Below, in pieces: positions 11,381-23,700 of a DNA stretch of 64,000 nucleotides. A model generated the notes under the pieces. That model saw only the letters and a list, made by a program, of their open reading frames with translations. It was not told the origin of the DNA and did no database searches. This stretch comes from Alnus glutinosa (taxonomy: Eukaryota > Streptophyta > Magnoliopsida > Fagales > Betulaceae): NCBI RefSeq assembly GCF_958979055.1, contig NC_084890.1, forward strand, positions 806,001 through 870,000, written 5' to 3'. Position numbers and translations under genes: made by a program. Each line of letters opens with the position of its first letter. Position 1 is the first letter of the stretch.

Positions 11381-13734
11381 TTCCTTGAATGCTATCTATA
11401 TTGTGCTGAGACTATCTAAGCTATATGAAGTAGTAAAGTGAAATGAATGGGTGAGAAAGAAGGTGGACATAATAATGGCCACCTTATCTTTATTTGCTTA
11501 CGCCTTATCTTTGAGAACAAAAATAAAGTTCATTTGCAGTACGGGAACTGCCACGTTTCCTCGGCAGAGACGGCTAATCATTTAGGAGTGAGGGTTTTTT
11601 ATAATTATTTGTTTGAATTTAAAAAAATTTAAACAAGTAATTATAAAAAATTACTTATAGAACTTATATGATCAAATAAAAGTTGAGTTTTATAAGTAGT
11701 TTCTCACAATTACTTGTCTAAATTTTTTTAAATTTTAACAAATAATTATAAAGATCCTTATCCATCTTCTAGTGCCTCGACAGAGACCGATAACTATTTA
11801 ACCAAATTTCAATCATAGTGTCTTTTCATTCGGTACTAAAGCCAAATGTTTTCTAAAAGTGTCAAATTAATGTAGGGCTCGTTTTGTTAATGATGTTGAG
11901 GATTTTAGCTTTTAGAAAATAAAATATATATATATATATATTAACAAATAATTAATCACTATAAGTCTTACCGAGATCCCTAGCAATTTGCTGGCCGGAT
12001 TGCTTGGAAAATCTTTATAAAATCCACCTAGCCCAATAAATGTGTGAGCTATTCGAGACTGCTCAACCAAATAAATTTCATATAAATTATCTTATATTTA
12101 TTATAAAAATTACTAATAATATGAAGAAAAAAAAATTATGATGATTTCTATCCCATTATTAAATTTATTTTATTTGTAATGTCTAATCAATTCGTTTGAA
12201 TAAAAGTGCGAACATTTTGGAGTAAAATATGATTAGCAGTGGTCAACAATTTCACTTTAATGACTTTTTATGCTTTTGTGCACGTTATTCATTAGTTTTA
12301 TTTACAAAATCCCTGTCTGGGGTTACTGACCCACCTTGACCTGGCAACGGCCCTGCCACTTTCCACGACAACATGCGTACGACGTCGTCGGTTGAAGCTG
12401 TCAAAATTTGCAAAGGTTTTTCCAAATCCAAGTGGTCATCTGTACGTAATGTATTAAATTAGCAGAATTCTAACGGTTGGTTTGAAACAAGGTTAGATGA
12501 GAATTGGACATAAATTTGAGAAGCAGAAGATCTCTTTTTAGAAGACAAGTGCTATTTTTCTAATTCTTGTCCAACTCCCATCCAACTTTAATATTTTTTT
12601 TTTTAAAATGAAAAATTAAATATATAAGACACACATGTAAAAAAATAGATTTATTGGTTTATTTAATATCTCTATATAATATATCATATATGTGACATGT
12701 GGGCTACTTAAATCTCTTGATAGGAAATGTGTTTTAATAAGAAAAAAGGAAAATTACATTTACTTTCTCTAATTACCATAATACTCTTAATTGCATTCCA
12801 TAAAACTCTTAATTAATATAATGATACGTGGCAAAGTCTTAGTAGGCGACTTCAATTTTAGTAATGCAGTGTAAAATAATCCAATCACACATATAACAAT
12901 AATAAAATAAATTAGAGGAATTAGTTTAGAGTCAATGCCATGTGTACAGTCAGATCTCCGACTCTTTACGGTACAAGGATATCCCTACAGGCTACACGCC
13001 ACGGTTCCCACAATTCCCTTTCTGCCCTTCCCTTTTCCTTTGGCTCCTCCCTTACCAAATGTCTCGGCCTGCCGAGTCCCACCAAGCTCTGCAAAACCCT
13101 GACTCATGTCAAAGCCTCTCTCTGTGTCTCCGTCTCTCGGTCCCATTCTGTGAAGTTCCGTTGTTTTGACTGAGAGACGGTGAAATTCTCAGCCAAACGG
13201 TGCTCTTTTTTGGTTTCCGGGGGTGTTTTTTTCTCACCCATTGAAACGCCTCTGGTTTGCTCAGGAAAAGAAAAGGAACCCCCCCTTTTGGTTCGTTTAC
13301 CTTTCTGGCTTGCTTTCAGCCTTCTCTGCTTCGTTCCGTTTCTTACCACTATCTTCCAGTTAATGCATTCTACTCCTCTCGGTGCTTCTCACTTCAGCTA
13401 AATCCCAGTTCTAAGAGCTTTTCGTTTCAGAGGCAGAGCATGTAATCGTCGAATATATGTTGTGTTATTGGTCACAGATATTGAGCGGCAGTGAGTTTTG
13501 GTTCACTGGGTTTTGTCTAATTTGTGTGTCTTTTCGTTTTCCTTGACTGGGGTCCGAGTTTTGTGGGAGCCCAAGTGCCATATGAGGGCTTTGTGAACTG
13601 GGATTGATTGTTTTTACCCTTTAACAAACTGGGTCTTGTTGAGTATCAAGGCTTGTTCCTTGAATTGGGATTTTTTAGCTGAACGTGATAAAACGGTGCT
13701 CCTTGAACGCTTTTGGGGCTCTCTAATATTCAGG
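11381..13734. other. Intergenic region and 5' leader of the BAH-agenet gene
   Basis: 11381-12900 is AT-rich spacer with no gene. From about 13000 the sequence becomes C/T-rich and more GC-rich, typical of a plant promoter or 5' leader. The leader probably runs into the ATG at 13735. Short open frames at 12940-13445 on both strands have no recognisable features and were not called. Confidence 0.45.
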
Positions 13735-16700
13735 ATGTCTGAGGATAATCAGGGTTTTGTGGCATGGGAGGAGCACATTGTATGTAATGAGCGTGGTAAT
13801 CGTGTGATTCATTTTTATCTCAAGGATGTGTCTGGGGATTCAGTCCTTGCTGTTATAGGGACTGAGAGGAGTGTAAGGCACATGACATATGTTGTCTCGG
13901 ATGAGTTTATGCGATTATACGGGTTTGAGAAATCCGTCATTGCGTGCACGAAATGGCGGGCAAGAAGAGAAGTGGTGGACTGGCTCACATCCTTGGTGTC
14001 AAGGCATCTTGTGCCGTATTCGGATATTTCAAGTACGTATTGAATGAATTACAATTCTAGTTTCCTTCATTGGAACTTTGAAGTTATAGGATTTAGCTTG
14101 CATGGAATAAATGAATGGCACAATCCTCTATTTGATCAAATTTAGTTACCATAAAGGCTGACAGCATTCGTTGTCTTGGCGTGTTGTTTGCACCTAGATT
14201 TCAATATGTTAGAAGACTAGCATTGAGAATTGAGATGCAAGGTTTAGGACAGATTTGCATGTATGATCATTATTTAGTGTTTGGGAGAAATTTTCCATGA
14301 TAGTGCAATTTGAAGATTGTTCTTATCGGATTATGTTGTGTTGTTGCCTTTCTGACCTTTTGTTAATGTCGGTCAAGTATTTTCCACTTTTGGGCATTTT
14401 GAGTTTGTTCCACCTATATCTTAACTCTTATATTCCTTTCTATAATCTTGAATTAAGTATACATAGAATGAATAAGAAGTACATGAATTAAAACTTACTC
14501 GAAAACTTCATTATTGCATCGGCACAACAAATTGCACCAACTATAATTTCAATATGGAAGAAGACTAGCACTTGAGACATTCGGATTTAGACAATGTTCT
14601 GTATTTAAGTTTCTATTTCTCAAGTCAAAGTTAACAATTATATATAGTCGTTACTTAAAGAAATGTTCTCACTGAGAATTCCTTTGATTCAATTTGTTAT
14701 AATCTTGATCGTTGTTTGAGCTTTATTTAAGAAACATTTTGTGGAAGTTTGTTGGAATCTTTTGGATACTTACTATCAGAGTAGTCATGCCAAATTACTT
14801 AATTTTTTGGCAGTATCTTACTGTGTAATTCATCAGCAATATTTGATATCTAATTCATTGAATTTGGAATAAAAAGTTGTTCATGTCTGTCCGCCAGTAA
14901 ACAGTGTACGGTGACACTTTTTTTTTTGAAATCCACCATAGCAGATTATCTTCATTTATGGTTACTCCTCTTTCTGACTTTCTCACGTGCATGTGCAATT
15001 TCACATAATAATATGTTATCTGCTGGCATGGTAAGTAATTTAGGAGTAACAACTCATCATTTTTATGACTAAATGTGCGTAGTGGTATTTTTTATTGCTG
15101 GTCTTAAGCTTAAATTTGTAATGAATGTTGGCTAGTCGCATATTATAAGATCAATGTAGTGATTCAGCATACCTTTTCATTAAGATTTGTGTGATTCTTT
15201 TTAGTCTTGGGATTAGAGGATTGAAATTAACTTGATTCTATGTGTTGGAGATGCTATTATTGTAAAGAGATTTTCTATTAGGAAGTGAATATATCATATT
15301 CCTCATTAATATCTATATTCTTATGGCTTAGATATCTATTTCAAGAGGCTGTAGTTACTTTCTTAACACCAAGTAAAAAGTAGTATGATTAATTGACTCT
15401 GAATCATCTGGTCTAGATTGTCATTTTAAGTGAAGTTGTCTGTCATATTTCAGGCCCAAGCGTTAGAGTCTAAGAAACGCTTCTTCCCAGAGAAGAATAA
15501 TTTAAACCCACTTGCGTGCCTATCTATTTTGATTGAATGATAAGCTCTTTCTGCCACCTCACCTTCTTCTTCTACTACTTATTTAAAAGACCATTGCGTC
15601 CAGCCCACTTGAGAGCTCGGCCAGTCATAAATCGCCATCTTTCCATGTAAGAGAGGCTGGTGTTACGTGTTTGTCTATTTTAATACTTTCATAAGCTCTT
15701 TCTGCCATTACTCCACTTCCTCCATATTCATAAACCGTCTGCGTCCACTTGAGAGACGCTCTGAGTTGGTCGATATGATCTTTGTGCAGCAACGAGGGAG
15801 GGGTACCGTATCAAATCTCAAACCTCTCATCTGTCAATTTTAGTTTCTTCATGCGTTGCATTATTTCCTTTTAATTGTGTATTATTGTTAGGGATCCAAT
15901 AACTTTGTTACTAAATCTAAAATTTCATTGCTTTTTTGCCTTCTCAAGTTAACATCCTCAACCATATCCTGAACTTTCTTCTTTTGTGAATTTCAGAATG
16001 CTTATTATACTGGCATGTTTTTCTGCACCTGGTAAATCTTTGGAATTTCCGTTCGTGTCAACATCGAATTTCTGTCCACACATACCACTAGACATTGTGA
16101 CTGTAGGTTCCATGGGTTGGTTTAACAGAGTCTGTATGGTTAATGCAACTTATCTAGATTACAATATGATGGGGTTAGCATGCTTCATTCTTATCTGCGA
16201 CTTCTTGTTTAGTTTAAAGCACCTGAGAAGCTTTAGTTCTCCATGAATGAAAGAGGAATGAATTTTTTACTTTATTTGAAAATTGTTTGTCTGTTTGATT
16301 TAATTTTGGTTGACATTTGCAATTACCGTTAATGAGAAAAGGTAGAAAATTAAGGCTGCATATGTTTCAACGTAAAATGGTTTTTGAGTGAAAATGTTTT
16401 CAGCCAAAAATGTTTTCAAAGAAAATAACTGATTTTCCATTGTTTGATTGAGACTTTGAAAATAGTATAGAATGGCGGGCAACAGTTGGTGGAGGGTGAC
16501 ACCAAGAGGAGAGGGCAATTGGGTTCCTTTCATTGTGGTGGGAGTCGCCATGGGGGTGGGATTCACTGTAGAGGAGGAGGGTTGGGATGGGGTAGGGGGG
16601 ATGGGGGATGGTGGCCAAGAGGCAGAGGGGGGTAGCTTTAGACAAATTTATCAGTGTTAATAATAAGTGTTCACAAATTTAACTAGCAACTACAACATGT

Positions 16701-19448
16701 TTATCACTTAGTTGGCCCAAGGGGTTTATTATAGGCTACCGTACTGAAGTCTGTTTCAATTTCCCATAATTCCAGGTATCAGTAGAATGATGGGATCTCT
16801 CTTTTTAAACTTTTGAGCAATCTCCACTTGCCTAACAATAGCATAGGTGGAGGTTTAAGTCTTGATTGGGCTCATTACCTTACAAATCTCTAGGACCAGA
16901 CTGCACCAAGGACCCCTTTACCTTGCCACTTGCAGTAATGAAAGGAGTAGCATGCCCTGGTTTGATTCTTTATAACATGATATATGCCTGATTTTTCACT
17001 AGTTTTGGTGTTCATCATGGCATCACGCTTAAAATTTGTGCGTCCACATTTTTCTTCTTACATCTTTCTACAAATTGATGTCATAAAATCAATCTTGGAT
17101 AAATTATCTTTAACAGAAACTCACTTTCTGATAATGAAGGGTAATTTTTTAAAGCAATTTTAGTATGTGTGTAACAGATTCACCGACAATTGACTCAAGA
17201 CAAGCTTTAGGACCTCTCGAAGTATCGATGAGTGGATCCTGTACTCACCAAACTTACTTCCAAGATCATATGGTATCCATTTACTGAAGTTTGTTTTCTG
17301 CTCTTTAGATTAGTATATGTTCTATGTTTATTAAAATCTTGAATTCTTCATGTTAATTCAGGTTTCAAGGAAAGTGAGAGTTCAAAATTCAGACATTGTA
17401 TGGTCTGGTATTGCTTGGATCTGTGCCAAACAGCTAAAGCACTACCCAGCTTTTTGCAGGAATGGAACTACCATAGCTGTAAGCATTGACACATTGGTTA
17501 TTGTTTCTTTATTTAGTATTGGTCTTGCCCTGAGTGACATTACTAATTCTCTCACTTATCTTTGGATCCTCAAGATTATCATTTTTTTTTTCTTTTTGGA
17601 TTTACCGGGCTGTTCAGGTTCATTCATTTGTATTTATTATGGCTGAAGAAGGAAATCAGCATCTTGGTTACTTGGAAGATATGTATGAAGACAAGAAAGG
17701 ACTCAAAAAGGTGAAAGTGCGGTGGTTTCACCATAATAAGGAAGTCAAAGGTTTGATCCCTCAACTGAATCCCCACTCAAGAGAAGTTTTCATCACACCT
17801 CATGTTCAGGTGATCAGTGTCGAGTGCGTTGATGGTCTTGCGACAGTTTTGACTCCTAAGCATTACGAAAAATGTGTGGATGCTGTTGCAGCTACTTCTT
17901 CACCTGGAATCCACATGTGCTTTAGGCAGTTTAAGAACCATAAGATCAAGCCCTTCACACTTCCTAAGTTGCGTGGGTATTCTAATCAAGCAATCCTCTC
18001 TTCTATAGATGGTTCTCTTGTGGCCCAGCAAAAACTTAAGCGCAATAAATTGCATGTGGAAGATGAGGAAGAGATTGCACATGATGACCCTGTGAAGGTG
18101 GGCGCTAAGAGAAGCAAAAGTTATATGTGGCATCAAGGACTTGAAACTGGTTCTTCTGATGTCAGAAATTCATTCCCTGGGGATCAGATAACGAAGTGTG
18201 AACCAAAATACCCAATGTTAAAATTAAGATTTTCGAGGAAATTGATGGGAATGAAGTCCGTTGAGCCCCTGGCCCAATGTCCTGTTTCTCTTAAGGTTGA
18301 TGAGAAGATAGAGCTACTCTGTCTAGATAGCGGCATTCGAGGCTGCTGGTTTAGGTGTAAGATCTTGCAGGTGTCTCAGAAGCGTCTGAAAGTGCAATAT
18401 GATGATGTGCAGGATGCAGATGGTTTTGGCAATCTAGAGGTAAGCAAATGCCAGTAATTTAAATTTTGAGTTTTCCTTGGCTTCGATTTGGAATGGAAGG
18501 GGGGAATGAAACCTAGGTCGTGGCAGGGGCATATACTTGGCAGTACCCTTTTTTTTTTTTTTTTTTTTTCTAAAAAAAATGGGCATTGCCTCAAAGATAC
18601 ATCACAAAGAAAATGAGTACATAAATTAAATGATAAGTGGTTGGGTTGTTTATCTTATATGGTTATATTGTTTGGTTCTGTAATTTTTGTGTTGGCTGAA
18701 ATAATAACAATGGTGATTTGTTGGGCTATACAACGTGAGAGAGGTGGCCCGTGATCCCCCATCAATTGGTCTCAACATTTGCACGTGCATTAAATGTTTC
18801 CTTCATGTAAAGACCTGATCAGGAAAGAAAATAGAATGTTAACATTTATATTAATATGTAGGAATGGGTCCCAGCATCTAGAGTTGCAGCTTCTGATAAA
18901 TTGGGGATGAGATGCTCAGGCCGCCTGACAATTCGGCCAAGCCCTCCTGAGGATTTTACAGACTGTAAATTGGAGGTTGGTGCAGCGGTTGACGCACAGT
19001 GGAGTGATGGCTGGTGGGAAGGTGTTATAACTGGAGTTGACATATCTGGAAATGATACTCTGCATGTTTACATCCCTGGTATGTTCTAATATAGCTAAAT
19101 CTGATGCGTTTCAGTTTAATTATTCTTGTGCTGTTGTTTGGGGTGCACATGCCTCATTGACCGGCTCTAGTGAGTTTGATGAACAATGTCGTGTCTGAGT
19201 TATACCCATCAGTTCTTATGGTGAGTGATGTGAGTTACCCTGTGATCTTAGGCGAAGACTTATTTCTGAAGCTCCAGAGAAAGAATGTTCGAACTTCCAG
19301 AGATTGGGTAGGGAACAGATGGGTTGATATAAAGGCAAAGCCTGACATACTCAGTTATTTATCTGAAAATGCCAGTCCTAGCTTGAAGCTCTCAATGTCT
19401 TCTGCTCTGGCTGAAGTATCCGGGCGCGGTGGCTCTGCATTGTTGTAG
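13735..19448 (+). CDS. BAH and agenet domain chromatin-reader protein, six exons
   Basis: The exons are 13735-14032, 17178-17272, 17362-17478, 17618-18439, 18862-19078 and 19252-19448. All junctions are GT-AG and in phase, giving 581 residues. The N-terminal exon ('[20 protein letters not shown]', '...[13 protein letters not shown]') and the following parts match plant BAH-agenet proteins of the Arabidopsis SHOOT GROWTH 1 type. The BAH domain spans about 140-260 ('[20 protein letters not shown]', '[15 protein letters not shown]'). Tandem agenet repeats lie at about 400-530 ('[20 protein letters not shown]', '[18 protein letters not shown]'). Such proteins bind modified histone tails and influence gene silencing. 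Intron 1 is 3.1 kb and holds repeat debris. The in-frame TAG at 19446-19448 may be premature: the same frame stays open to 19655 with coding character (separate entry). The gene is convergent with ADA2. Confidence 0.88.
15520..15780. repeat. Imperfect direct duplication inside intron 1 of the BAH-agenet gene
   Basis: A segment containing 'ataagctctttctgcca', 'ttcttct..actta' and 'tgcgtcca..cacttgagag' occurs at about 15520-15620 and again at about 15675-15765 with roughly 150 bp spacing. It is not coding. Confidence 0.5.
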
Positions 19449-19655
19449 CCCAAAGTTTGCATGAGTCCCAACCTAGAAACAGTTGAAGAAGACGAACAAG
19501 AATTGCCTGATTTAGCCATATCTGAAGACCTCCTGGAAAAAATGAAGGGGGTCAATTCGAGGAAGCGGCCTCGTGAAGATGAAAATGGAGATAATAATGA
19601 TAACAGCGATCTTGATTCTTCCAACCGGAGATGTGCACAACTGGAGCCGAACTAG
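19449..19655 (+). other. In-frame C-terminal continuation after the TAG of the BAH-agenet gene
   Basis: The frame of the last exon continues without another stop for 68 codons after the TAG at 19446-19448 and ends at 19655. The segment is strongly acidic and then basic ('ETVEEDEQELPDLAISEDLL', 'SRKRPREDENGDNNDNSD'), including a KRPRE-type nuclear localisation signal, and looks like a natural C-terminus of a nuclear protein. It could be a recent nonsense allele, a base-calling error, readthrough, or part of an alternative last exon. The observation of the open frame is direct; its use is inference. Confidence 0.55.
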
Positions 19656-20049
19656 TGGCTAGTGTCTGAGCTGAAGAGTTTTGACGTCAATGATAGATAA
19701 TTAGATACTTAAAGTTGGGTTCCTTTGTGTAAATTAGGGGCATGACTTTCGGTATAGGAAGGCTGAAGGATGATTCTCAAGTTTTCTAACATCAGGAGAA
19801 TTGGCAGGTGTACAGCAATATATCAGGTAGGTTTTAACCATCCGGGGTGAAAGGTAGCATTTTGTTTATAATCGAAGTTCGTAGTTAGTATGTGAGGCTA
19901 GGTAGTGGTAGTTGAGTTAGTGCTTTTGCACCCGCAGCGATTGTGCTAGCAAGTTCTGGCTTTGTCCTCACCAACCTAATGGTTTTAAAGTTATAGTTTT
20001 GTGTTTTCAACTGTAAAGCTTATTGTAGTTTCAGAAAGAAATTAAAGGA

Positions 20050-20397
20050 TGTATTTTGTTATCAATGATCTCTCACCGTCATCTCTTAGGGATTTAAAGG
20101 AAGTGAAATCAAGCTGTGTTGTATACTTCGTCCCTTAGCCAAGCGATTTGCAAAAAAAACCATTTTTTACTACAAATCATTTTTGACTAAGGAGTAAAGT
20201 GAGAAAAAGTGCTAGTCATATCTTCACTATATATTTTGTTATCAATGACCTCTCACCGTCATCTTATAGGATTTAAAGGAAGTGTAATCAAGCTATGTTA
20301 TATACTTCGTCCCTTGGCCGAGCAATTAGAGAAAAAAGCCATTTTGACTAATGAGGGAAGTAAAAAATAAATAAAAATGCTAGTCGTATCTTCACTA
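20050..20397. repeat. Tandem duplication, two units of about 175-180 bp
   Basis: 'tttgttatcaatga[t/c]ctctc' starts one unit at about 20055 and the next at about 20235. Both continue through 'tttaaaggaagtg', 'tatacttcgtccctt' and 'tatcttcactat'. The repeats are noncoding and lie between the convergent 3' ends of the BAH-agenet and ADA2 genes. The units differ by substitutions and small gaps, so the duplication is not very recent. Confidence 0.8.
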
Positions 20398-20770
20398 TTA
20401 CTTAAAAAAGACTAATTAAGTAATAATTGAAATTCTCTTAAATCACTTATAAAATTGTGTCTCATACCAATATAAGATTTAACAATCATGTACACGTTTA
20501 TAATTCACTCAATGCGGGGCTAACTTTCTCGGTTAGGTTTTATGAGAAGTCAGACATTATGATGAACAATCGGGATTTCCTTTCTCCGATCTAAGTGAAA
20601 TCTCCTGGATTGATACATGATTCCCGATGCGTTGTGAATACCAATTAAGTATTAACTATTTAAAAATAAAAACAAAAATATAACATGCTTTTCATTTCCG
20701 CAGAATAAAATTGATAAAAATGAAACAATTTACTACTAAGATAAAGAACAATGTAAAGCAGGAGACGGTT

Positions 20771-23700
20771 TCACGGTTGAGCAATCCCCTTTTTCACAAG
20801 CATGTCATAAACCCTGTCAATTTTGCTGGCTTCAATCTTGAACAAGTGATGGGCATCGGATTTCTTAGTGACAGTACCATTGATGATTTCGATTGACATA
20901 ATCTCTTGCATCTTAAGGTAATGAGGTGGGGGTAGCCTAATCTCGCCGCATAGACGTTTCTCCTGTTTACACATGGAACATTGTTTCAGTTAAAAATTCA
21001 AGAGTAATGTACACCGTAAAGTCAACCGATATAATACATGGTATAACTCGACCGACAAAGTTTTCCTCTAAATTGGATTAGGAAAATATTCCTGCGACCT
21101 AATCTATCAAACCGACATCCTAAAAGCATGCGATTCTCCAATATGAAGTTCAAGTTTGGAGAAACTTTATCCTAAACTGAAGCTATAGCATGCTTCTTTA
21201 TCCAGTTGCATTCAGAATTACATCCAAGCCATCCACTGACATTATCTTACAAATTACCCCAGCTGGATGGGTTTTTGCCCTGGGCAAGTGTGAGGCTACA
21301 CTTTTTTAGGCAGCAGACTCAGAAGAGAGCATATACAGTGCACAGCAAACTTTAGGCTCAAGCCAATGTTTCCTGTGTCACACTTTAAGAAGCCCAAATA
21401 AGCTCACGTCGTCCTATTAATGTCAATTACTGGTCAATTTTAGGAATACAGCACACAAAAACAGAAAGGTGCCCTTATGCTTTCTTGTTAAGAAATAAAA
21501 CTTAGGGACTGCATACTTACACTTTCAGACAATAAATCTGCTCCACAAAAGCCCATTATATCCAGATCGTTCACAGAGTTTGAAGTAGCCTGTCCCATTG
21601 GTCTCGAATTGAACTCCTTGCCAACAGACTCTGAAGCCATGAATGCATTTGGACCAGCTTGACTGCTTGGACCAACCTGAGAGCTTTCCTTTACTCTACG
21701 AGCATTCTCTTCAACTTCCCTTTTCCTTTTCTGTTTAAGGTATCTATCAGCCTCAGCTGATGTGCGGCAACCAGCAGCTCGGGCATCCTGAAAAATTATA
21801 CAATGAAGTTTATGCAAGGAAGACATTAGTTTGGCAAAATGAAGCATCACATAATATATACCAGACTGAAGCATTTCAAACTAACGTGTAGCATTGGTGT
21901 TTGTGCATCAGTTGCATACAAAATGATATCACGCCTGAACTTTCAAGAATAAGAGACCATGTCAATGTGGCAAGCTTGTTTTATATGAAAGGTTTAAGGT
22001 AACCATATAAATAATTTCAGGCACAACTGCGATTATTTTCTATAGATGCAGTCTACACAACCTCAGTGGGGAAAGCCATGTATCATACCTTAAGTTCTTG
22101 AATTCTTTTCAGTGTTCGATGCTCTGTAATAACAGTCTGAAGCAAATCTTCATGCTCTTCCTTGGTATGAAAACGCATGAATACATCGTATCGCCGGCAG
22201 ATCGCCCTCTCTTCAGGCGAAAAGTCCTTCTCGAAAGGATTAGGATATAACAAATTTCTATGTAGTATAAAATCCTTCCTGCGCTTCCTCTCATCAAGCC
22301 TGCCAACAAGTTTATTTTAACCATAATGCAGATAAAGAGAGAGTAAGCCTATTTAAGTATGAACCAGTAGGTTTATGCCATACTATTAAACAGTCTAAAC
22401 AAAACCTCCACAGCAAATAATTTCATCAAAAGACACTAAAATAAAGAAATTATGCAGAAAAACACTCATCCCGTGTTCATTGTGAATTTTTTAATGATAA
22501 TATCTCAATTCCTCTTCTCCTCAATTTCTTTTCTCATCTATACCATTATGCTACGTCAGTCTGACACTTTAAATGCTTTCTTACAAGTTTCAGATATTTA
22601 AATAAATAAATCCACCAAAAAGTGTGAAAATCAGATTATTGTGCCCACATACCTCTTTGAATAGATACGCAGCACTCGCAACTTCAGCTCACGCTCATCC
22701 TCTCCGTCTGTTTCCTTAAATTCCATCTCAGCCAATAACTGTTCAGCATCATTGTCATATTCAGTATCAAACTCCTGTCTTTTGGGATTATAACCACTCG
22801 ATTCAACTAAAGAAGGGCCCTCGTTCCCTGAAGAGTTTGGTTTCTTTCCTCCAAAGCTCCTGTCTGCTTGAGGTTCTGCCAACAGTATAAAAAAACATAA
22901 TTTAATGTTCAGTGGCTTTATCATTACCATACAGATTATGAATGCACCACAAAGTTTTCAAATTTATTATTATTATTTTTTTAGAAGTTTTCAACTTTTC
23001 AGTACATGAAAAGTTAGAAGAGCATAGAATGCAACAGAAGCCAACAAACAACAAAATACAAAGATGTTATTATAGAATTTATTCAAGAAAATCTTTTAGC
23101 TAGATCAGCTTTAATAGAAAAGATAAATTAATCAACAATTATTTGCAATCTGTAGATAATATGTATCACACCTTCCACTTTAACGACACCAGGGCCGTCT
23201 TTAACCTGGGCCACATTAGATGCCTTCTTGTTAGCAGCTGTTGCTGCTGAACGGACCCCAGATTCCACTTCTAAAGTATAAGAAAACAAGGCAGATAATA
23301 TAAGGATCATATCAAAAATTTAATTGAATAAATTAATTTATAAATCATGGAAGCTAGTCAAGAATATATTTTGCCTCACCAGCACTTAAGCTTGACAATA
23401 AGCGGCCAGCGGAACCCCCTTTATGTGATTCTTCAATTCTGGTTAAAATAAAAAATCATAAGAAGGCATCTCAGGTAAATTGAACAACAGATACATGGAA
23501 GAGTATGAAAGCATACTTGACTCTTGAAGGAGAAAAAGGAGATTCTTGCTTCAAATTAAGCTCCCCCATCATAGGAAATCCTGTTATATTCATCAGCAAT
23601 TGTTCATCACAAAATGAATATCAAAGCCTCACTAATCATGCAAAATGAGCAGAAGTCATTCACTAACAACCAAGTATTGCCCCCTAGTTCATTACAAATG

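Noticed and set aside
16355-16660. Possible MITE or gene fragment in intron 1 of the BAH-agenet gene
   Set aside because: G-rich segment with open frames on both strands, but no matching inverted ends and no recognisable protein.
17900-18136. Minus-strand open frame across the BAH exon
   Set aside because: Shadow of the plus-strand BAH-agenet coding exon.
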